NCBI GenBank assembly: GCA_022749755.1
Contig: CM040447.1
Location: 16,529,087-16,593,086 of the forward strand
DNA length: 64,000 nucleotides
Origin: Azadirachta indica
Taxonomy: Eukaryota > Streptophyta > Magnoliopsida > Sapindales > Meliaceae
Direction: 5' to 3'
Position numbers and translations under genes: made by a program. Within the stretch, counting starts at the first letter, position 1. The number at the start of each line of letters is the position of its first letter. Below, one piece after another: positions 1 through 12,246 of the stretch. The notes beneath the pieces were generated by a model. It ran no database searches. It was not told the origin of the DNA and worked only from the letters and a program-made list of their open reading frames with translations.

Positions 1-2
1 AG

Positions 3-2346
3 GGTCGAATACCTGCTGTCGTTTTTGCACAGAACCTGCTCGACAAAGATCCGAACGGAAGATCACTTTCCAGGAAACAAATTTTAACTACTGAAAGGAA
101 GCAGATTCATTCCATCCTAAAGTCCGTAAAACTTCCCTTCTTTTGCTCAACAACATTTCCGCTTCAGATCCGGGCTGGTTCTGGTTCATCGGTTTTGCTT
201 GATTCGGGAAAAGTTCTTCCCATTAAGGTAAAATTTTGTGTCACTTGCTAGCTATTGTTGGTTTTTCTTGTATTCGTCTTGGAAAATGTTCGATGCCGTT
301 ATTATTATTATTATATTTTGAGTAGGTTCATAGGAATCAAGAGACTGGAAAAATATTGAATTTGGTTTTCGTGTGGGCTGATGATGGAACGAAATTAAAG
401 GTTGATGTGCCTGTTATTTTTAAAGGGGAAGAGAATTGTCCCGGTCTCAAGAAAGGTAAAATTGCTTTGTCATATATTTATATGAACATTGACAATGGTT
501 GCTGAGTTTGCTAAGTTTTGAAATAAAAGGAGGCTTTAGATTGCTGTTAGATGCTAAACATTGTAATGAAAAGGACATGAATCATGATCAGAGCTTTGAG
601 AGTGTCTAGGACAAACAAGAAAATTTTAAATGAACACGAAAGACTTAAAAGGCAAATTGGATTGCTTTGAAGTTACTTGCTATGCAAGCTCTTTTAAATC
701 AAATGCTGAAAACATGGAGATTAATTTAAGTGTTTGCATTACTTCTTCGATGTGGTATACATTTTTCTTTTCATATTTATTGTTGTATGCATAATAGTTT
801 TGCTATATATATGATAATGGATTATGATTTTTTTCCCCATAAAAAAATGATAATGTTGTTGAATGCCTATTTTATGGAATGTATCATTCAATAGCTTGTT
901 ATCAGTATTTCTTGGCATATTATATGATGGGAGTCTCACAAGAGAAAATATCCATTGTGGAGTTAACCTTTGTTGCATGGCCTGTAAAAATAAGCGTTTT
1001 GGATAATGTTTAGTAGTTAACCTATAGTTTTACTAATGAATCTGGCCCCAATTACTATATTAAGTTTTAGGTCGCTGATCTGGTAAAAATTATCATGCAT
1101 TTTATGATTTTGAATCTCTTTATCAAGAATGAAGCAAATTCAAAGATGCCTTTTCACTTTGGCAATTCATGAAGGAGGACTACTGACACTTTGAGCATGT
1201 TTCTTCTGGGTATTTTTTTTTTTCTTTTGGATAGGTCTTCTAGGTGATTTTACTCTTATTTCTTTTGTCTCCTCGCTTAGTTTGGCCATGTTACTATGGC
1301 TTCCTTGGACCGTTCCATCTACTAGTTGTTACAAAATATTGTTTGAGAAGTTATCTTTGCTTTGCCAACTGTCACTGCTCTTTTTCTTTACCTCACAAGC
1401 AAAGATTTTACGTTTCAATGAAATCAACTACTTTTATACGAGTTTAGAATAATTTCAAGAGCCTCTCTTTGCGGTTAGTTGTGGTTGTTGGTCTTGAACT
1501 GTCCTTTTTAGCCAAGTTTCCTTGACTTCCAATTTAACGTGACTCTTTGGAGTTAGTCAGGATAGATCCAATCTCTGCACTGCGAGCTTTCTCATATTCA
1601 AAGGGCTAAGGAGAGAACAGAAAACTTTTCTGTCTGGAAGTAGAAAGTAGTAGAATAAATTATGTTGCAAGAATATAGTGAGTAACTTAGGTAAACCGTT
1701 AACAATACAGAAACTTCTTGTTAACATACAGACTATTTGGGATATAAGCAGGATTTCGCGGTAATTTTCTTTATCATGATTCTTGAAACAATTCCCTTTA
1801 CTGGAGCCAAAGCAATGCTATATTCTTCATTCAAATCCATGATTCTGAATTCAAAGGAAGTCTAGATTTATTGTTCAGTTTTCCCATCCATATCCTGGAT
1901 GTTGACCTGCTATTATTGTCATTGAAATTGATTCTGTAAGTTGGATATGGGGATGTTGGTGATTGAAGTTGGCTCACCCTGTGTAGGATGAGATATGTCA
2001 TCATCATTTGTAAGACATTACATGTTGTTACTGCTTTTGCAGGTGCAATTGCTTTACAGACTCAATTTGCTTTGTCCGTGTTCAAATACCGTACTAAGGT
2101 TATTTTTATGTGAAAACAGGGGGATATCTGAAAAGTATAAGATCTACTCTAAAATATCTGTGTCCGGCAGAACACATTCCTCCCAAAATTGACGTAGATT
2201 TGAGCAATCTTGATATTGGAGATAGAGTGTTTATGCGTGACATTGAGGTTCATCCTTCCTTGAGGCTTCTTAGCAAGAATGAGAACATGCCTATATGTAA
2301 GATTGTTGCAACAAACTCGGAAAACCCAGAACCTGCAATGGTGTAG
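3..2346 (+). CDS. bL25-type organellar ribosomal protein, 3' part (5' end outside window)
   Basis: Three exons can be joined: 3-227, 326-455 and 2120-2346, with GT-AG introns of 98 and 1664 bases. The phases agree (0, then 1), and the frame ends at TAG 2344-2346. About 194 residues are present. The piece opens with GRIPAVVFAQ, the usual beginning of the bL25/CTC fold (ribosomal protein L25/Gln-tRNA synthetase anticodon-binding family). It continues with the LSRKQI segment, the VPVIFKGEENCPGLKKGG loop and the domain-2 segment CPAEHIPPKIDVDLSNLDIG. bL25 proteins bind 5S rRNA in bacterial-type ribosomes, so a plastid or mitochondrial ribosome is expected. The start codon and any transit peptide lie upstream of base 1. 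Identity comes from these motifs; the exact paralogue is not determined. Confidence 0.85.
456..2119 (+). other. Long second intron of the bL25 gene
   Basis: This 1.66-kb intron has a GT donor after AAAG and a TTTTATGTGAAAACAG acceptor. Several short open frames occur in it, but none shows a recognisable domain or coding character. No mobile element was recognised. Confidence 0.75.
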
Positions 2347-4409
2347 GCACTTAATTGTAGTTTGCAGCAGGATTTTGCAGATTTCATGAGCATTCCTCAA
2401 AATGAGAAGCATTTGGAGAATAAGTTTGTTCTTTTTAATGGGCTACAGCTTGTGCGTTGGATTCCTCAGATGAGGAGAAAATTGGTGGTCAGAGCGTAAT
2501 CAAAAACAAGCTGGTTATCTGTAACATTCCAGGATGGACTTCATTGCATGTTATTACAATTTATAGTTTTAGTGCACAAGTGGGTTTTATTTATTTTTAC
2601 TCGAAATGAGTCGTAGCTTGAGAAACCATGCTTGAGCCAAACAATTTGCATTATTTAGTCTTGAGTGAGAGAATGACAAGAATACCCATGACTTTTTCTT
2701 AAATATTTTTGGAGCTCACATTGCTTTCCAGGTGTCACATTTCGCTGGTAGCAGCCGTGAATTCTATGGTCCACGTGTCTCACAAATTTCCACGAAGCAT
2801 TTGACTGTTGACTTTGTTCTGTAGCTCTCGACTTCCACTATAGCAATTATAGCATAGCTAATCCAGTGGCAGTGACTGACTGGGTCTTGAATTTGATTCT
2901 TGAAGCTCCAGTTAGAACCACTGAATTAGATTTGATTTATATTTTGACAAAATAAGTTTGATCAGGTAAATTTTTGTAGTGCCACGTCACTGAACGATCT
3001 TGTAAAGTAAGCAAATCTATCAAATAGATTAATGAATTCAAATGCAGTGAATTCGCACGTATGTATGCATTGTATATTGCAGAAGCATCAATAGTCATTG
3101 ACCCAGTCAATTCTATACATACATTTTATGCTTCATCTTGTTCTTATTTCTTTTCCATTATAAAAATATGATTCCTTTTAATCATGTATAATTCTAAACT
3201 ACTTCACAGATTGGTATACCCAATAGGTCAATATCGTAGTTATCATTACTAGTTTGATAAAGAAAGTTCCCCACTTGGAAGGATTAAAATATTAAATTCT
3301 TGATTTGGAGGAAAAAGGAAAAAAAGAAAAAGAGCAAGATTGTGATAAGGACGCAGTCGGTGTTAGAAAATTAGTGTAGCTAGCCAAGCTGAAAATAAGG
3401 TCAAGTCCAAGACAAGTTCCGTTAGGTCAATTCATGGAAATTTGAGCTGGATAATTAAGTTTGTTTCTAACTTCTTTTATTTTATTTATAATCATCAAAT
3501 TTAGCCAAATCCAATCATAGAGTAACAATTTTAAATTAGTAATGTTACATATTTTAAATGGTGAAATTTGTTCCTGTGGCGGCTCTATTTTGCAAAAGGG
3601 TCATTGATTAATGCCCCATCATTTCACGGTGTTTTTTTTTTTGTATGTTGATAAAATTTAAAAATATTTAATAATATTAATTTTTAATAATAATTGACTA
3701 TAACTATGACTTTAAAATTACACCTCCTTAATATTAAATAAAATTTCTTTTTTGACTAAATAAAGAGATTTATGTTTTATCTGAGATTTGTTGAATTTAA
3801 TTAAATGATGTCCAATCTTATAAACGATTATATGTGTGATTTAATGTTCATCAAGATGATAACATATTTATACAATTTCTTAAATTATTTATATGAGAAT
3901 AATTATATATATATATAAGTTTTGAGACCATGAGATACAAATAGATGTCATCCTATTGTATAATTGTCATATAGCTCGTATTAATCATTTTTTTTAATTA
4001 CTTTAAATTTATACGATAATTTGAAAGTATGCATTTTTAGTATACTTTAAGAAAAAAAAAGCATTACTCAATTTACAATTAACTTCTTTTGAACAAACTT
4101 CTATAATTATTTTAGATATAATTACAAAAAGCAGCCTACAATATGTATTTATTTAATTTATTAAATTTTAGCTGTCTTTATCCAATTTTTTATTGATTTT
4201 ATTTTGACCTTATAATTATATCTTAATTTTTAAAATAGCATTATGCAATTTAAAAAATTTAATAGAGATTTTAAGAAATATGACAAAACTTTGACAGATT
4301 GTCGGCATTCAATTATTGTACTATAACCTTTCTCTCGTTCCATAATTTGTTTGAACATATTATTATTAACAAATTTTAATACTTTTATTTGATAAAATTA
4401 GAATAATAT
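2347..4409. other. Intergenic, no gene seen
   Basis: This stretch contains the 3' flank of the bL25 gene followed by strongly AT-rich DNA. I see no coding exon, RNA gene or clear transposon boundary. Confidence 0.6.
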
Positions 4410-4710
4410 CGCCACTTGGCTTTACCCGAATGGTAAAGAAGGGAATTCGAGCCTTGTTGGCGACAGTCAACAAGGTTCATTTCTCTTATTTGAGAAATGA
4501 TGCTCACTATTTACGTGGAGTTTATAATATTTAAATGTAAAAAGATTCATTTCTCTTATTTAGGAAATGATACTTACTATTTATGTGGAATTCATCGTAT
4601 TTGAATATTGGTAAACTCTCTTACCCGCGTGAGAACAAGATATCATCAAAATTAGTTATTGTCATATGCGAAACAAGATATCATCAAAATTAGTTATTGT
4701 CATATGCGAA
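4410..4710. repeat. Short tandem repeats with a possible tRNA-like (SINE-like) head
   Basis: Two tandem duplications lie side by side. A unit starting TTCATTTCTCTTATTT at 4477 recurs at 4546 (period 69, diverged). A 38-base unit starting AACAAGATATCATC is repeated almost exactly at 4634-4671 and 4672-4709. The preceding segment around 4415-4455 contains a B-box-like GAATTCGAGCC and an upstream A-box-like stretch, as in tRNA-derived SINEs. The SINE reading is weak, since no target duplication or tail was found. Confidence 0.5.
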
Positions 4711-4987
4711 TCTATTACAAATTTTGAACAGAATATGTATGTAATATTCAAAAAAAATATATATATTAGAAACTTAGACTTTCTCAAAAAATTTAAAAAA
4801 TTATATATAGAATATTCTTGCTCTATCTTATGTACTTTGATCAACACTCACTTTAAATTAAGTTGAATTGAATTTATTCTATTACAATTAAAGTTAAATT
4901 TGATTTGAAGTCCGAATTTATTAGATTAAAAGTCTTCCAAATAAGTTGATACTTTACTTTGATAAACTTAATTGATTTGTACTCTAT

Positions 4988-5169
4988 AATTAATATTTTG
5001 AATAAGATGTTTTACTTTTTTAATTTTCTGTTAAAAAATCTGAAAATTTTATTAAAGCCACGTTAGCAGTGACCTCGACAATTAATAATTTGAATGAGAT
5101 GTTTTACATTTTAATTTTGTCCGTTTAAAAAAATCCCAAAAATTTATTACTGCCACGTCAGTTGTGACA
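4988..5169. repeat. 92-base tandem duplication upstream of the MAPKKK gene
   Basis: A unit beginning ATTAAT(A)TTTTGAATAAGATG at about 4989 is repeated from about 5081. Each copy ends with a GCCACGT motif followed by a GTGAC (GCCACGTTAGCAGTGAC and GCCACGTCAGTTGTGAC). The copies are diverged but alignable throughout. Because the unit sits about 500-670 bases upstream of the kinase start codon, the duplicated ACGT cores could be promoter elements. That role is inference. Confidence 0.6.
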
Positions 5170-5558
5170 TAAGGCGAGTAGACCTGGCATACCAACTAGA
5201 TAGCAACGATACCTTGTCCTAACGGAACGGAACTCAGACGCGCCACGCCCCCACGCAGAGACACAACAGAAAAATTAATAATAACGGCAAACACTTAGCA
5301 GAAATAAGAGAGAGAAGAAGGAAAATAAAAAAGATAGAGCGAGAGAGAGGCTTGACTTTTGTTATTATTGACCTCTCCAATCGGAGACACACACCCCGTT
5401 TGGCGTGGAAGTACGTTGTAAACCGCGTTCGAGGAAACTCAAATCAATCAAACAACCTCACACTCTTCCTCTTCCTCTTCCTCTTCCTCTTCGTCTTCCT
5501 TCGTCTCTCTGTTCTTCTCCCTAATCCTCCTCCAGTGGAACATCCTCCAATTCTCACA

Positions 5559-5645
5559 ATGCATATCCATTTTCTTTCTTTTCATTTTCATTTCCCTCCT
5601 CATTTCCTTCCATTTCCTTCCAATTTCTCCTTAATCGAATCATGA
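5559..5645 (+). promoter_or_regulatory. Upstream ORF (28 codons) before the MAPKKK start
   Basis: ATG 5559-5561 opens a 28-codon frame rich in His and Phe that stops at TGA 5643-5645, only 15 bases before the main ATG at 5661. A second ATG at 5642-5644 overlaps that stop (ATGA) and runs out of frame across the main start. The leader before it is CT-rich (CTTCCT repeats around 5462-5500), typical of a plant 5' UTR. Whether both ATGs lie in the transcript depends on the unmapped transcription start. Confidence 0.5.
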
Positions 5646-5660
5646 TAACATCTCGCCAAC

Positions 5661-6038
5661 ATGCGTTGGCTCCACAACAAATCTTTCTCCTCTACTCCTT
5701 CTTCCTCCTCTTCGTCTCCTGTCTCCTTTCATTCTTCTCGCAATAAAACCGATAATATCAATAATCCTTTCGGTTTTAAAAGTAGTAGAAATAATAGTAG
5801 TAGTAATAGCAATCATAACAACAACAAGAAGGACAGCGACAATAATAATAATAATGATAAAAAGGATTCTCGGGGGCCGCGATTGACGAGGCAGAAGAAG
5901 CTACGCCATTGGAGGGATCAAGAGATTGTTGGAGTGGCAAAAATCGCTCATGCGGATTTGGCGGAGTCGGGATCGCCCAGAGATAATGATCATTCTTCGG
6001 CCACATTGAGGACGTCGAAGTCTATGCCTTCGCCTGTT

Positions 6039-6070
<32 letters not shown>

Positions 6071-9000
6071 CTTACCGTTGCCTGTGACGGAGGATTACGG
6101 AGGAAGAGGCGTGGAGGAGAAAGAGCGTGACGGTTTTAATGATAGAGTAGATGGCACGGCAGAGGGAGTTTCTGCTTCTAATTCACCAATAGCGAGGTTA
6201 TTCTTTTTCTTCTTTTTTTTTTAATATTTTTTTTTTCTCTTATTTATTTAATTTTGATATCATATAGGTTCAATTCGATCATCAATTTAAAGAATTTGAT
6301 TGCTTATTTGTACATGAATTAATAAATTATTTTCATTGTCGTGTTTAACGTGCTTTAAGCTTGTTTGTTTGATTGTTTTATTTTTGCCCCCTTTTTTGGT
6401 TTTCTTTTTTCTTCTATGATCGTCGACTGTCAATTAAGGAACATTTATTGTGGGAGATAATTAGGTGTTTTAGATTTTGAAATTTTAGAAGAGATGCGCA
6501 TATGATTATTTCAATAGTTTTCGTTGCTGAAAAATTACATCTTGAGGGCATTTCCTCTGTCAAATTGTTTTATCATCTCTTCGTTTCTGTTTTTTCTTAA
6601 TAAATTTCAGTCACAATTGCTTTGTGACCTGTGCCTTCAGAGAACGGATTAATACAATCCTTGTTTGTTTAAGGAGGTTTCAGAGTGTTATTTTAACCAA
6701 AGCAGGGATGGTCATGATGAAAATTGATTGACATCTAATTTGTGAATCAGCATGTGCTCATATTATTTTTAACTGATTTTCTATATCTTATCGCATTATA
6801 TTTATGGCCTTGATGAAGACATACATATATAACATTTAGATTATTTGAGTTTTCATTCATTGAGCTTACTTCTAAATTATTTTCTGGCATTGTGTTGATC
6901 ATATATGATTGCAACATTGTCTTATTTTCAGTGTGTTTTCTAGACGTGTTGGGAGGAAGATGCCGGAGTACTCTGACATGAGGTCACCGAGGACAGTGCA
7001 TCAAGATCTGAATGGCGTAGAAAGCTCTAGAGAAAACTTCAGGCTTAATATTCCTGTTAAGAGTGCTCCTACTAGTCCATACACAAGTCCTGTACTCAGC
7101 CCGCAAAGAAGGAGCATTTGCGAGATATTTCAATATAACGTTCCCAAAGGTAATCAACAAGGATGGTCTGCCCCGGAGATGCCGACCTTAGATATTCATG
7201 GGCTTCCTCCCCCAGCATTCTTTGATTACACTGCTTTTAGTACCGAAAGCTCTCCCTTTCACAGTCCTCGAAGTAGAAGTCCATGTCGAAACCCCATAAG
7301 CCCTAGTGGATCTTCATCACCAATACATTCCAAGTTATCCCGTGAAAGTGCTGGTCTTCTTGAAGTCCACCCACTACCTCTTCCTCCAGGAGCAGGCATG
7401 CATTCACCTTCATCTCCTAATCTCCAAGTTCTGGGTAAACCTGAATCTTTGCCAATGAATAGTCAATGGCAAAAGGGAAAGCTTATCGGGCGTGGTACAT
7501 TTGGAAGTGTTTATGTGGCCAGCAACAGGTATTTAAGTTCTGCATATCTTTAATGCTATTTTGTATTGTGGCAACAGACACTCAATTTGGTCTCTCTTTA
7601 ACAGAGAAACTGGAGCTTTGTGCGCGATGAAGGAGGTTGAAATTTTTCCTGATGATCCAAAATCTGCTGAGTGTATAAAGCAACTGGAGCAGGTTATTTT
7701 CCAGCATTTTTACATTCTAAATGAAATTAATTTACTGTATGCATCAGAGTGAGAGCATTTTAGTAGTATAATATCAGGCCTATGAAATATTTTGTGGTTT
7801 TCTTTTTCTGGATTCTTTTTCCGGACTAATTTGCATTGATGTTACACATCATTTCTCAGGCTTATTCAGCTATGGACAATTCTTTTGGTTCAAAGTGAAT
7901 ATATTTTATAACTATTTTCCAGGTTTTTCCTATAAACTTTCATCTAATCCATCCATTTCTTTCAGGAAATTAAAGTTCTGAGCCAACTGAAGCACCCGAA
8001 CATTGTACAGTATTACGGCAGTGAAATAGTGAGTAATCTTCCACGTGCATGTTAGGTGTTATAGCTTAATAGCTTTGTTAGAGTATCCTTAAGACCCCAT
8101 CTAATTGACAATGAAATTTTATGCATATGCAGGTTGAAGACAAATTCTATATATATCTGGAGTATGTTCATCCGGGTTCGATTAATAAATATGTTCGTGA
8201 ACACTGTGGAGCCATTACGGAATCTGTTGTTCGCAATTTTACTCGTCATATTCTTTGTGGATTGGCATATTTACATAGTAAAAAGACAATCCACAGGTAC
8301 AAGAACACGCGTTGACTGACAAGTTGATATTTGTCTCAGCTTATACTTGCTGTGGCAAATTTAAGTTTAACACCTTCGTATGCTAGTTTCACTTAAAGTA
8401 TGAGATGAATTGTAATCTTGGTGGCAGGACTATTGTATTTTATCATGTTTATTCAGACACTTAGTATTCTAATTTTTCTGGAATACATAGGGACATCAAA
8501 GGAGCTAATCTGCTTGTTGATGCATCTGGGGGTTGTTAAGCTGGCTGACTTTGGAATGTCTAAACATGTGAGTTTTTATTACTTTTTCACAATATGTTTG
8601 TGTGCCATACCTGGATTTGGCTTGTGGGTGTGTGCCTGTTAGATCTTTTACAATTTGTCTATGTACATGTGCAGTAACTACTTAATGGGATTTTTTAAAT
8701 TTTATTATTCACTCTTTACATATATTTCTCTTTTTAATATTGACTGAATTTTATGTGCCAAAAAGATGGCCTATTTGTTGCTTCTATTGCTGTGATAGTA
8801 TAATTTTTTGCTGTTATAAGAGGTGAAGAACAAATATTTACATGGCATGCTTGAATTTGAAAGGGAGATAAAGTCTTTGATCATGGGCATATTTCTTATG
8901 TTTGAGCAAACACATAACAGTATGGTTCTCAGCATGTACAGGCTGAAATAAGGCTTGTGGTCTTGCGTTATGAAATCTGTTTGGTGCTATATTTCCATTT

Positions 9001-10687
9001 GATTTGTCTCCTTCTACACTCCACATTATAGTAATTGTATTCAAATATTTTTGTGTTAGCATTGCTCTACAGTGTTACAGACCGTAGGATAATTTGTCTG
9101 ATGAACCAGTACTTATTCATTCTGGTCCCTGTCGTGAGCCAAAATAATATAGAGATGATTACTTCAGTTGGCTAGGAAAATACCTATTATATTACGGTGC
9201 CAGATCATTCTCCTTACTGTTGCTGTAACAATTTATAATCTAGAACTTATATATTTATTTATTTTCATGTTGATCTTGAATTATAATTCTTATTTGTTTC
9301 TCAGCTTACTGGTCAAGTTGCTGATCTTTCTTTAAAGGGAAGTCCATACTGGATGGCACCAGAGGTACCTACTCGTTGCTACATCTGCTTTCTGCTACAC
9401 GTCAATATGTGCTGGCCTAGAGCTTCATCGTAATGAAATATTTGTTTTTCTTTCAGCTCATGATGGCTGTCATGCAGAAAGATAACAATTCTGATCTTGC
9501 ACTTGCTGTTGATATTTGGAGTTTGGGTTGTACAATTATTGAAATGTTTACGGGGAAGCCTCCTTGGAGTGAGTATGAAGGGGGTGAGCATCTGCTCTGT
9601 CTGAATGTTATTTATTCATCACTATCTGCACTCTGTATATTTCACCATGTCAATTCACTATGTATTTGCCATTGCTATGAGAGTAATCAGAGTTTTGGAA
9701 GAACTTGGATCTGCATCATCAAATTTCTATGCTTGCCATTAAGCTTGCCAAGAATTGGAAGGTTGCAATACATCTATGCTTTCACATTGCTACTGAAAGG
9801 CTACTTTGCCTACTGAGAAGAGAGACTTCCTTTTTTGTCTCAGCATTAACTAATTCTTTTACTTTCCTGGTCCATAGTTGTGCAGTAATGCTGTATCAAA
9901 AGCCGGTTTTAATTTCCCCCTTTACCCTTTAACGTTGATGAATTGTTTAAATTCACTTTTGTTGATGCAGGCTGCAGCTATGTTCAAAGTTATGAAGGAT
10001 ACCCCAGCAATACCTGAAAGTTTGTCAGCTGAGGGCAAAGATTTTCTACGACGTTGCTTTCGAAGAAATCCAGCAGAGAGGCCATCAGCTAGCATGTTAC
10101 TAGAACACCGATTCTTGAAAAACTCACAATCTGATTTACCATCCCACTCTCCATCATGTAGTGGGATGAAATTGACTGTAAGCTATAAATGCTATTCCAC
10201 GATTTTCCTCTAAATTTTATTGTGAGTTTATATAATTCTATGTTGTCTTGGCAGGAGAATTCCCGAAGCCCAAGAGATAGGTCTGATGGTAAATTTGATC
10301 AGATGCCAGGACTTCCAAGCTCACAAAGTACAAAGAAGGCAAATTTGGAGAGGTAGTAGTTGCTTTCTTCTTATAATCCCTTCCCCAGTTTGGACATAGA
10401 GATTGTTGATGTTGTGGATTGTCAAATTGTTTAATTCTTTACTCTTGCACCACTGCGGCTTCCAGCTTCATGCATTGTTCTTTTTCTTCAGTGAGGACGG
10501 CCAAAGATCCCATCGCGAAACTTCCAACCTAATAGGTGCCTCCCTCTGTTCTCCGCGTTCCACACTGGAGGCTCATCCTAGTTTGTCTCCTCCACATTCA
10601 GGACACAGTGCACATCACTCCAGCACTGCTACAGTCGTCCTTGACCGTATTGGCCATAGTTTTAAAAAGAATCGCACTAAGAAATGA
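5661..10687 (+). CDS. MAPKKK5: MAPKKK5-like mitogen-activated protein kinase kinase kinase
   Basis: Eleven exons: 5661-6196, 6932-7528, 7605-7692, 7966-8028, 8133-8296, 8491-8567, 9305-9364, 9457-9583, 9971-10177, 10255-10352 and 10492-10687. They give about 736 residues if two frame problems are ignored. The N-terminus ([14 protein letters not shown], a PLPLPLPL tract) matches the MAPKKK3/5 subgroup, and exon 2 carries the Ser/Pro-rich linker. The kinase domain (about residues 357-620) shows IGRGTFGSV, the lysine in [32 protein letters not shown], the SPYWMAPE segment and [10 protein letters not shown]. Family members phosphorylate MKK4/5 upstream of MPK3/6 in immunity and development. Exon 6 has G5 at 8528-8532 where the frame needs four G, so the literal reading stops two codons later. 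Exon 8 ends in another G5 (9580-9584) that upsets the splice phase. The exons look well preserved otherwise, so sequencing error is as likely as real loss. Confidence 0.9.
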
Positions 10688-12240
10688 CGTGGAGGGGAAG
10701 AGTGGAAGTTTTGCTGTTCGGTTTTTCATGAGAACGGGGTTGGCGCTGACTTGGAAACTCACTTTTAAAAACATGTTTTTGGGACAATGTTGTCTCACGT
10801 AACTTGCAGCTTAGAATGCTGTCTCTGCATCAGCTTTTTAATTGAGAATACCCTTGAAGTTTCTTATCTCTTCCTCCTGGAGTACATCTAGGTAGCCAGA
10901 ATGTAGGAGCAGTTTTTTGTACACCACTCACTAATTATGATCTTCTGCAAGTATGAAAGTTCTCTTTTTATATGTATATTTATTTTTCCATGTTATTTTA
11001 TGTGCTTACCTACATGTGCATGTGATGGATCCAAAACAAATTTGTAGATTTTTAGGTTTCAAGTTATTACTCGGAATGTCACGACGAGGAATCTGATGGG
11101 AGGATCTGAGGACCCAGGTTAGTAACTTTAGTTGTTAGCACCCATTCGCGGATTGTCCTATATGTATAATCATGTGTTGTAAGTATTGCTTTCACATTTC
11201 CAAAAAAAAAAAAAAAAAAAAAAATTGAAGTGACAAAAAAATTATAGTCCCGAAGCTCTTCCTTCTATTATTCTATATATATATATATATATATATGTAT
11301 ATGTTTTTTTATCCTTCTGTGTTGTGTGTCCGCATATACATATTGTCCGAATTTTTTTTAACCTGGTAAAAATAATTGAAAATTATTTACAGTGTATTTG
11401 AAATTGTGACAATGTAGCTCTTCTTCTAAATATTGTTATGTGACTTGCATAACTTTTACAATTTATTTATCAAAATATTTTTAAATGATAAATGTTCTCA
11501 TTGATTATTTGGGAAAAAAATTTATAATGAAATTGTTCATAATTAATTAAATTAATGTTTGATAAATATTAACAGTAAAATAAAATAAATTCTCTTGAAA
11601 ATGATAATACTTGACCATAAAGATTGACCACACAGCTTCAACTTTGCTTTTTTTATTTTTTGGTTTTAATTCGTCTTTGCCATTCTTTATTTATTAAAAA
11701 ATTGTCATTTGCTACTTGTATTTTGTCATTTGTCATCGAAGCTTTCTCCATACTCCATCGATGGTGGTCCAGTGATGGTGTGACACTTAACGGCTGTGCT
11801 ATCCAATTGTGGCTGATACGTGTGTTTTCCACAGTTGCACATGATAACATCCGTAAGTGCACAAACGCAATTCAGCGATGAAATCTTTATTGAAATTTCA
11901 AAACGACCAAGCCGAATATTAAATAAGCTAGAATTAGAAGTGGTGGACTGGTAGTCCCCACTCTCTCTACTCAGACGCATTCAGCAGCTTAGCTTATTCT
12001 ATTTTCATATTTTACCTCTCAGAAATTTAGATTGTTACAAAAAAAAAAAAAAAAAAAAGCAAATAAATACTATAATTACTTGTAAATCGTTTACATATTC
12101 AATTTAAGAGTTTCTAATAATCGATGAACCAAACGTAGATCATTTGAACTTACAATTACAAACTTTGTGACTAATGGCAGAAATGAGTCGGCTCCTTCTG
12201 GATTTTTAGTTTGTTTCCTATAGACTGTCTTCTAACGGAT
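10688..12240. other. 3' flank of MAPKKK gene and AT-rich spacer
   Basis: The spacer contains the kinase 3' UTR, an A23 run near 11201-11223, an (AT)n tract near 11275-11296 and an A19 run near 12040. Open frames on both strands around 11620-11980 overlap one another and show no domain. No gene is supported. Confidence 0.55.
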
Positions 12241-12246
12241 CACGTG
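12241..12246. promoter_or_regulatory. G-box (CACGTG, ABRE-like CACGTGGG)
   Basis: CACGTGGG occurs at 12241-12248, about 400 bases upstream of the cysteine-rich protein start. A second CACGTG is at 12505-12510. Such motifs bind bZIP/bHLH factors and are common in ABA- and stress-responsive promoters. Function here is inferred only from position. Confidence 0.4.

Noticed and set aside
739..978. 79-codon minus frame inside the bL25 intron
   Set aside because: It is low complexity, lacks any domain and lies within a well-defined intron.
5352..5558. Longer in-frame extension before the 28-codon uORF
   Set aside because: It has no ATG before 5559; it is just open CT-rich leader sequence.
5776..6006. 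Tyr-rich minus frame opposite MAPKKK exon 1
   Set aside because: It is the antisense of the Asn/Ser-coding AAT/AAC repeats in the kinase N-terminus.
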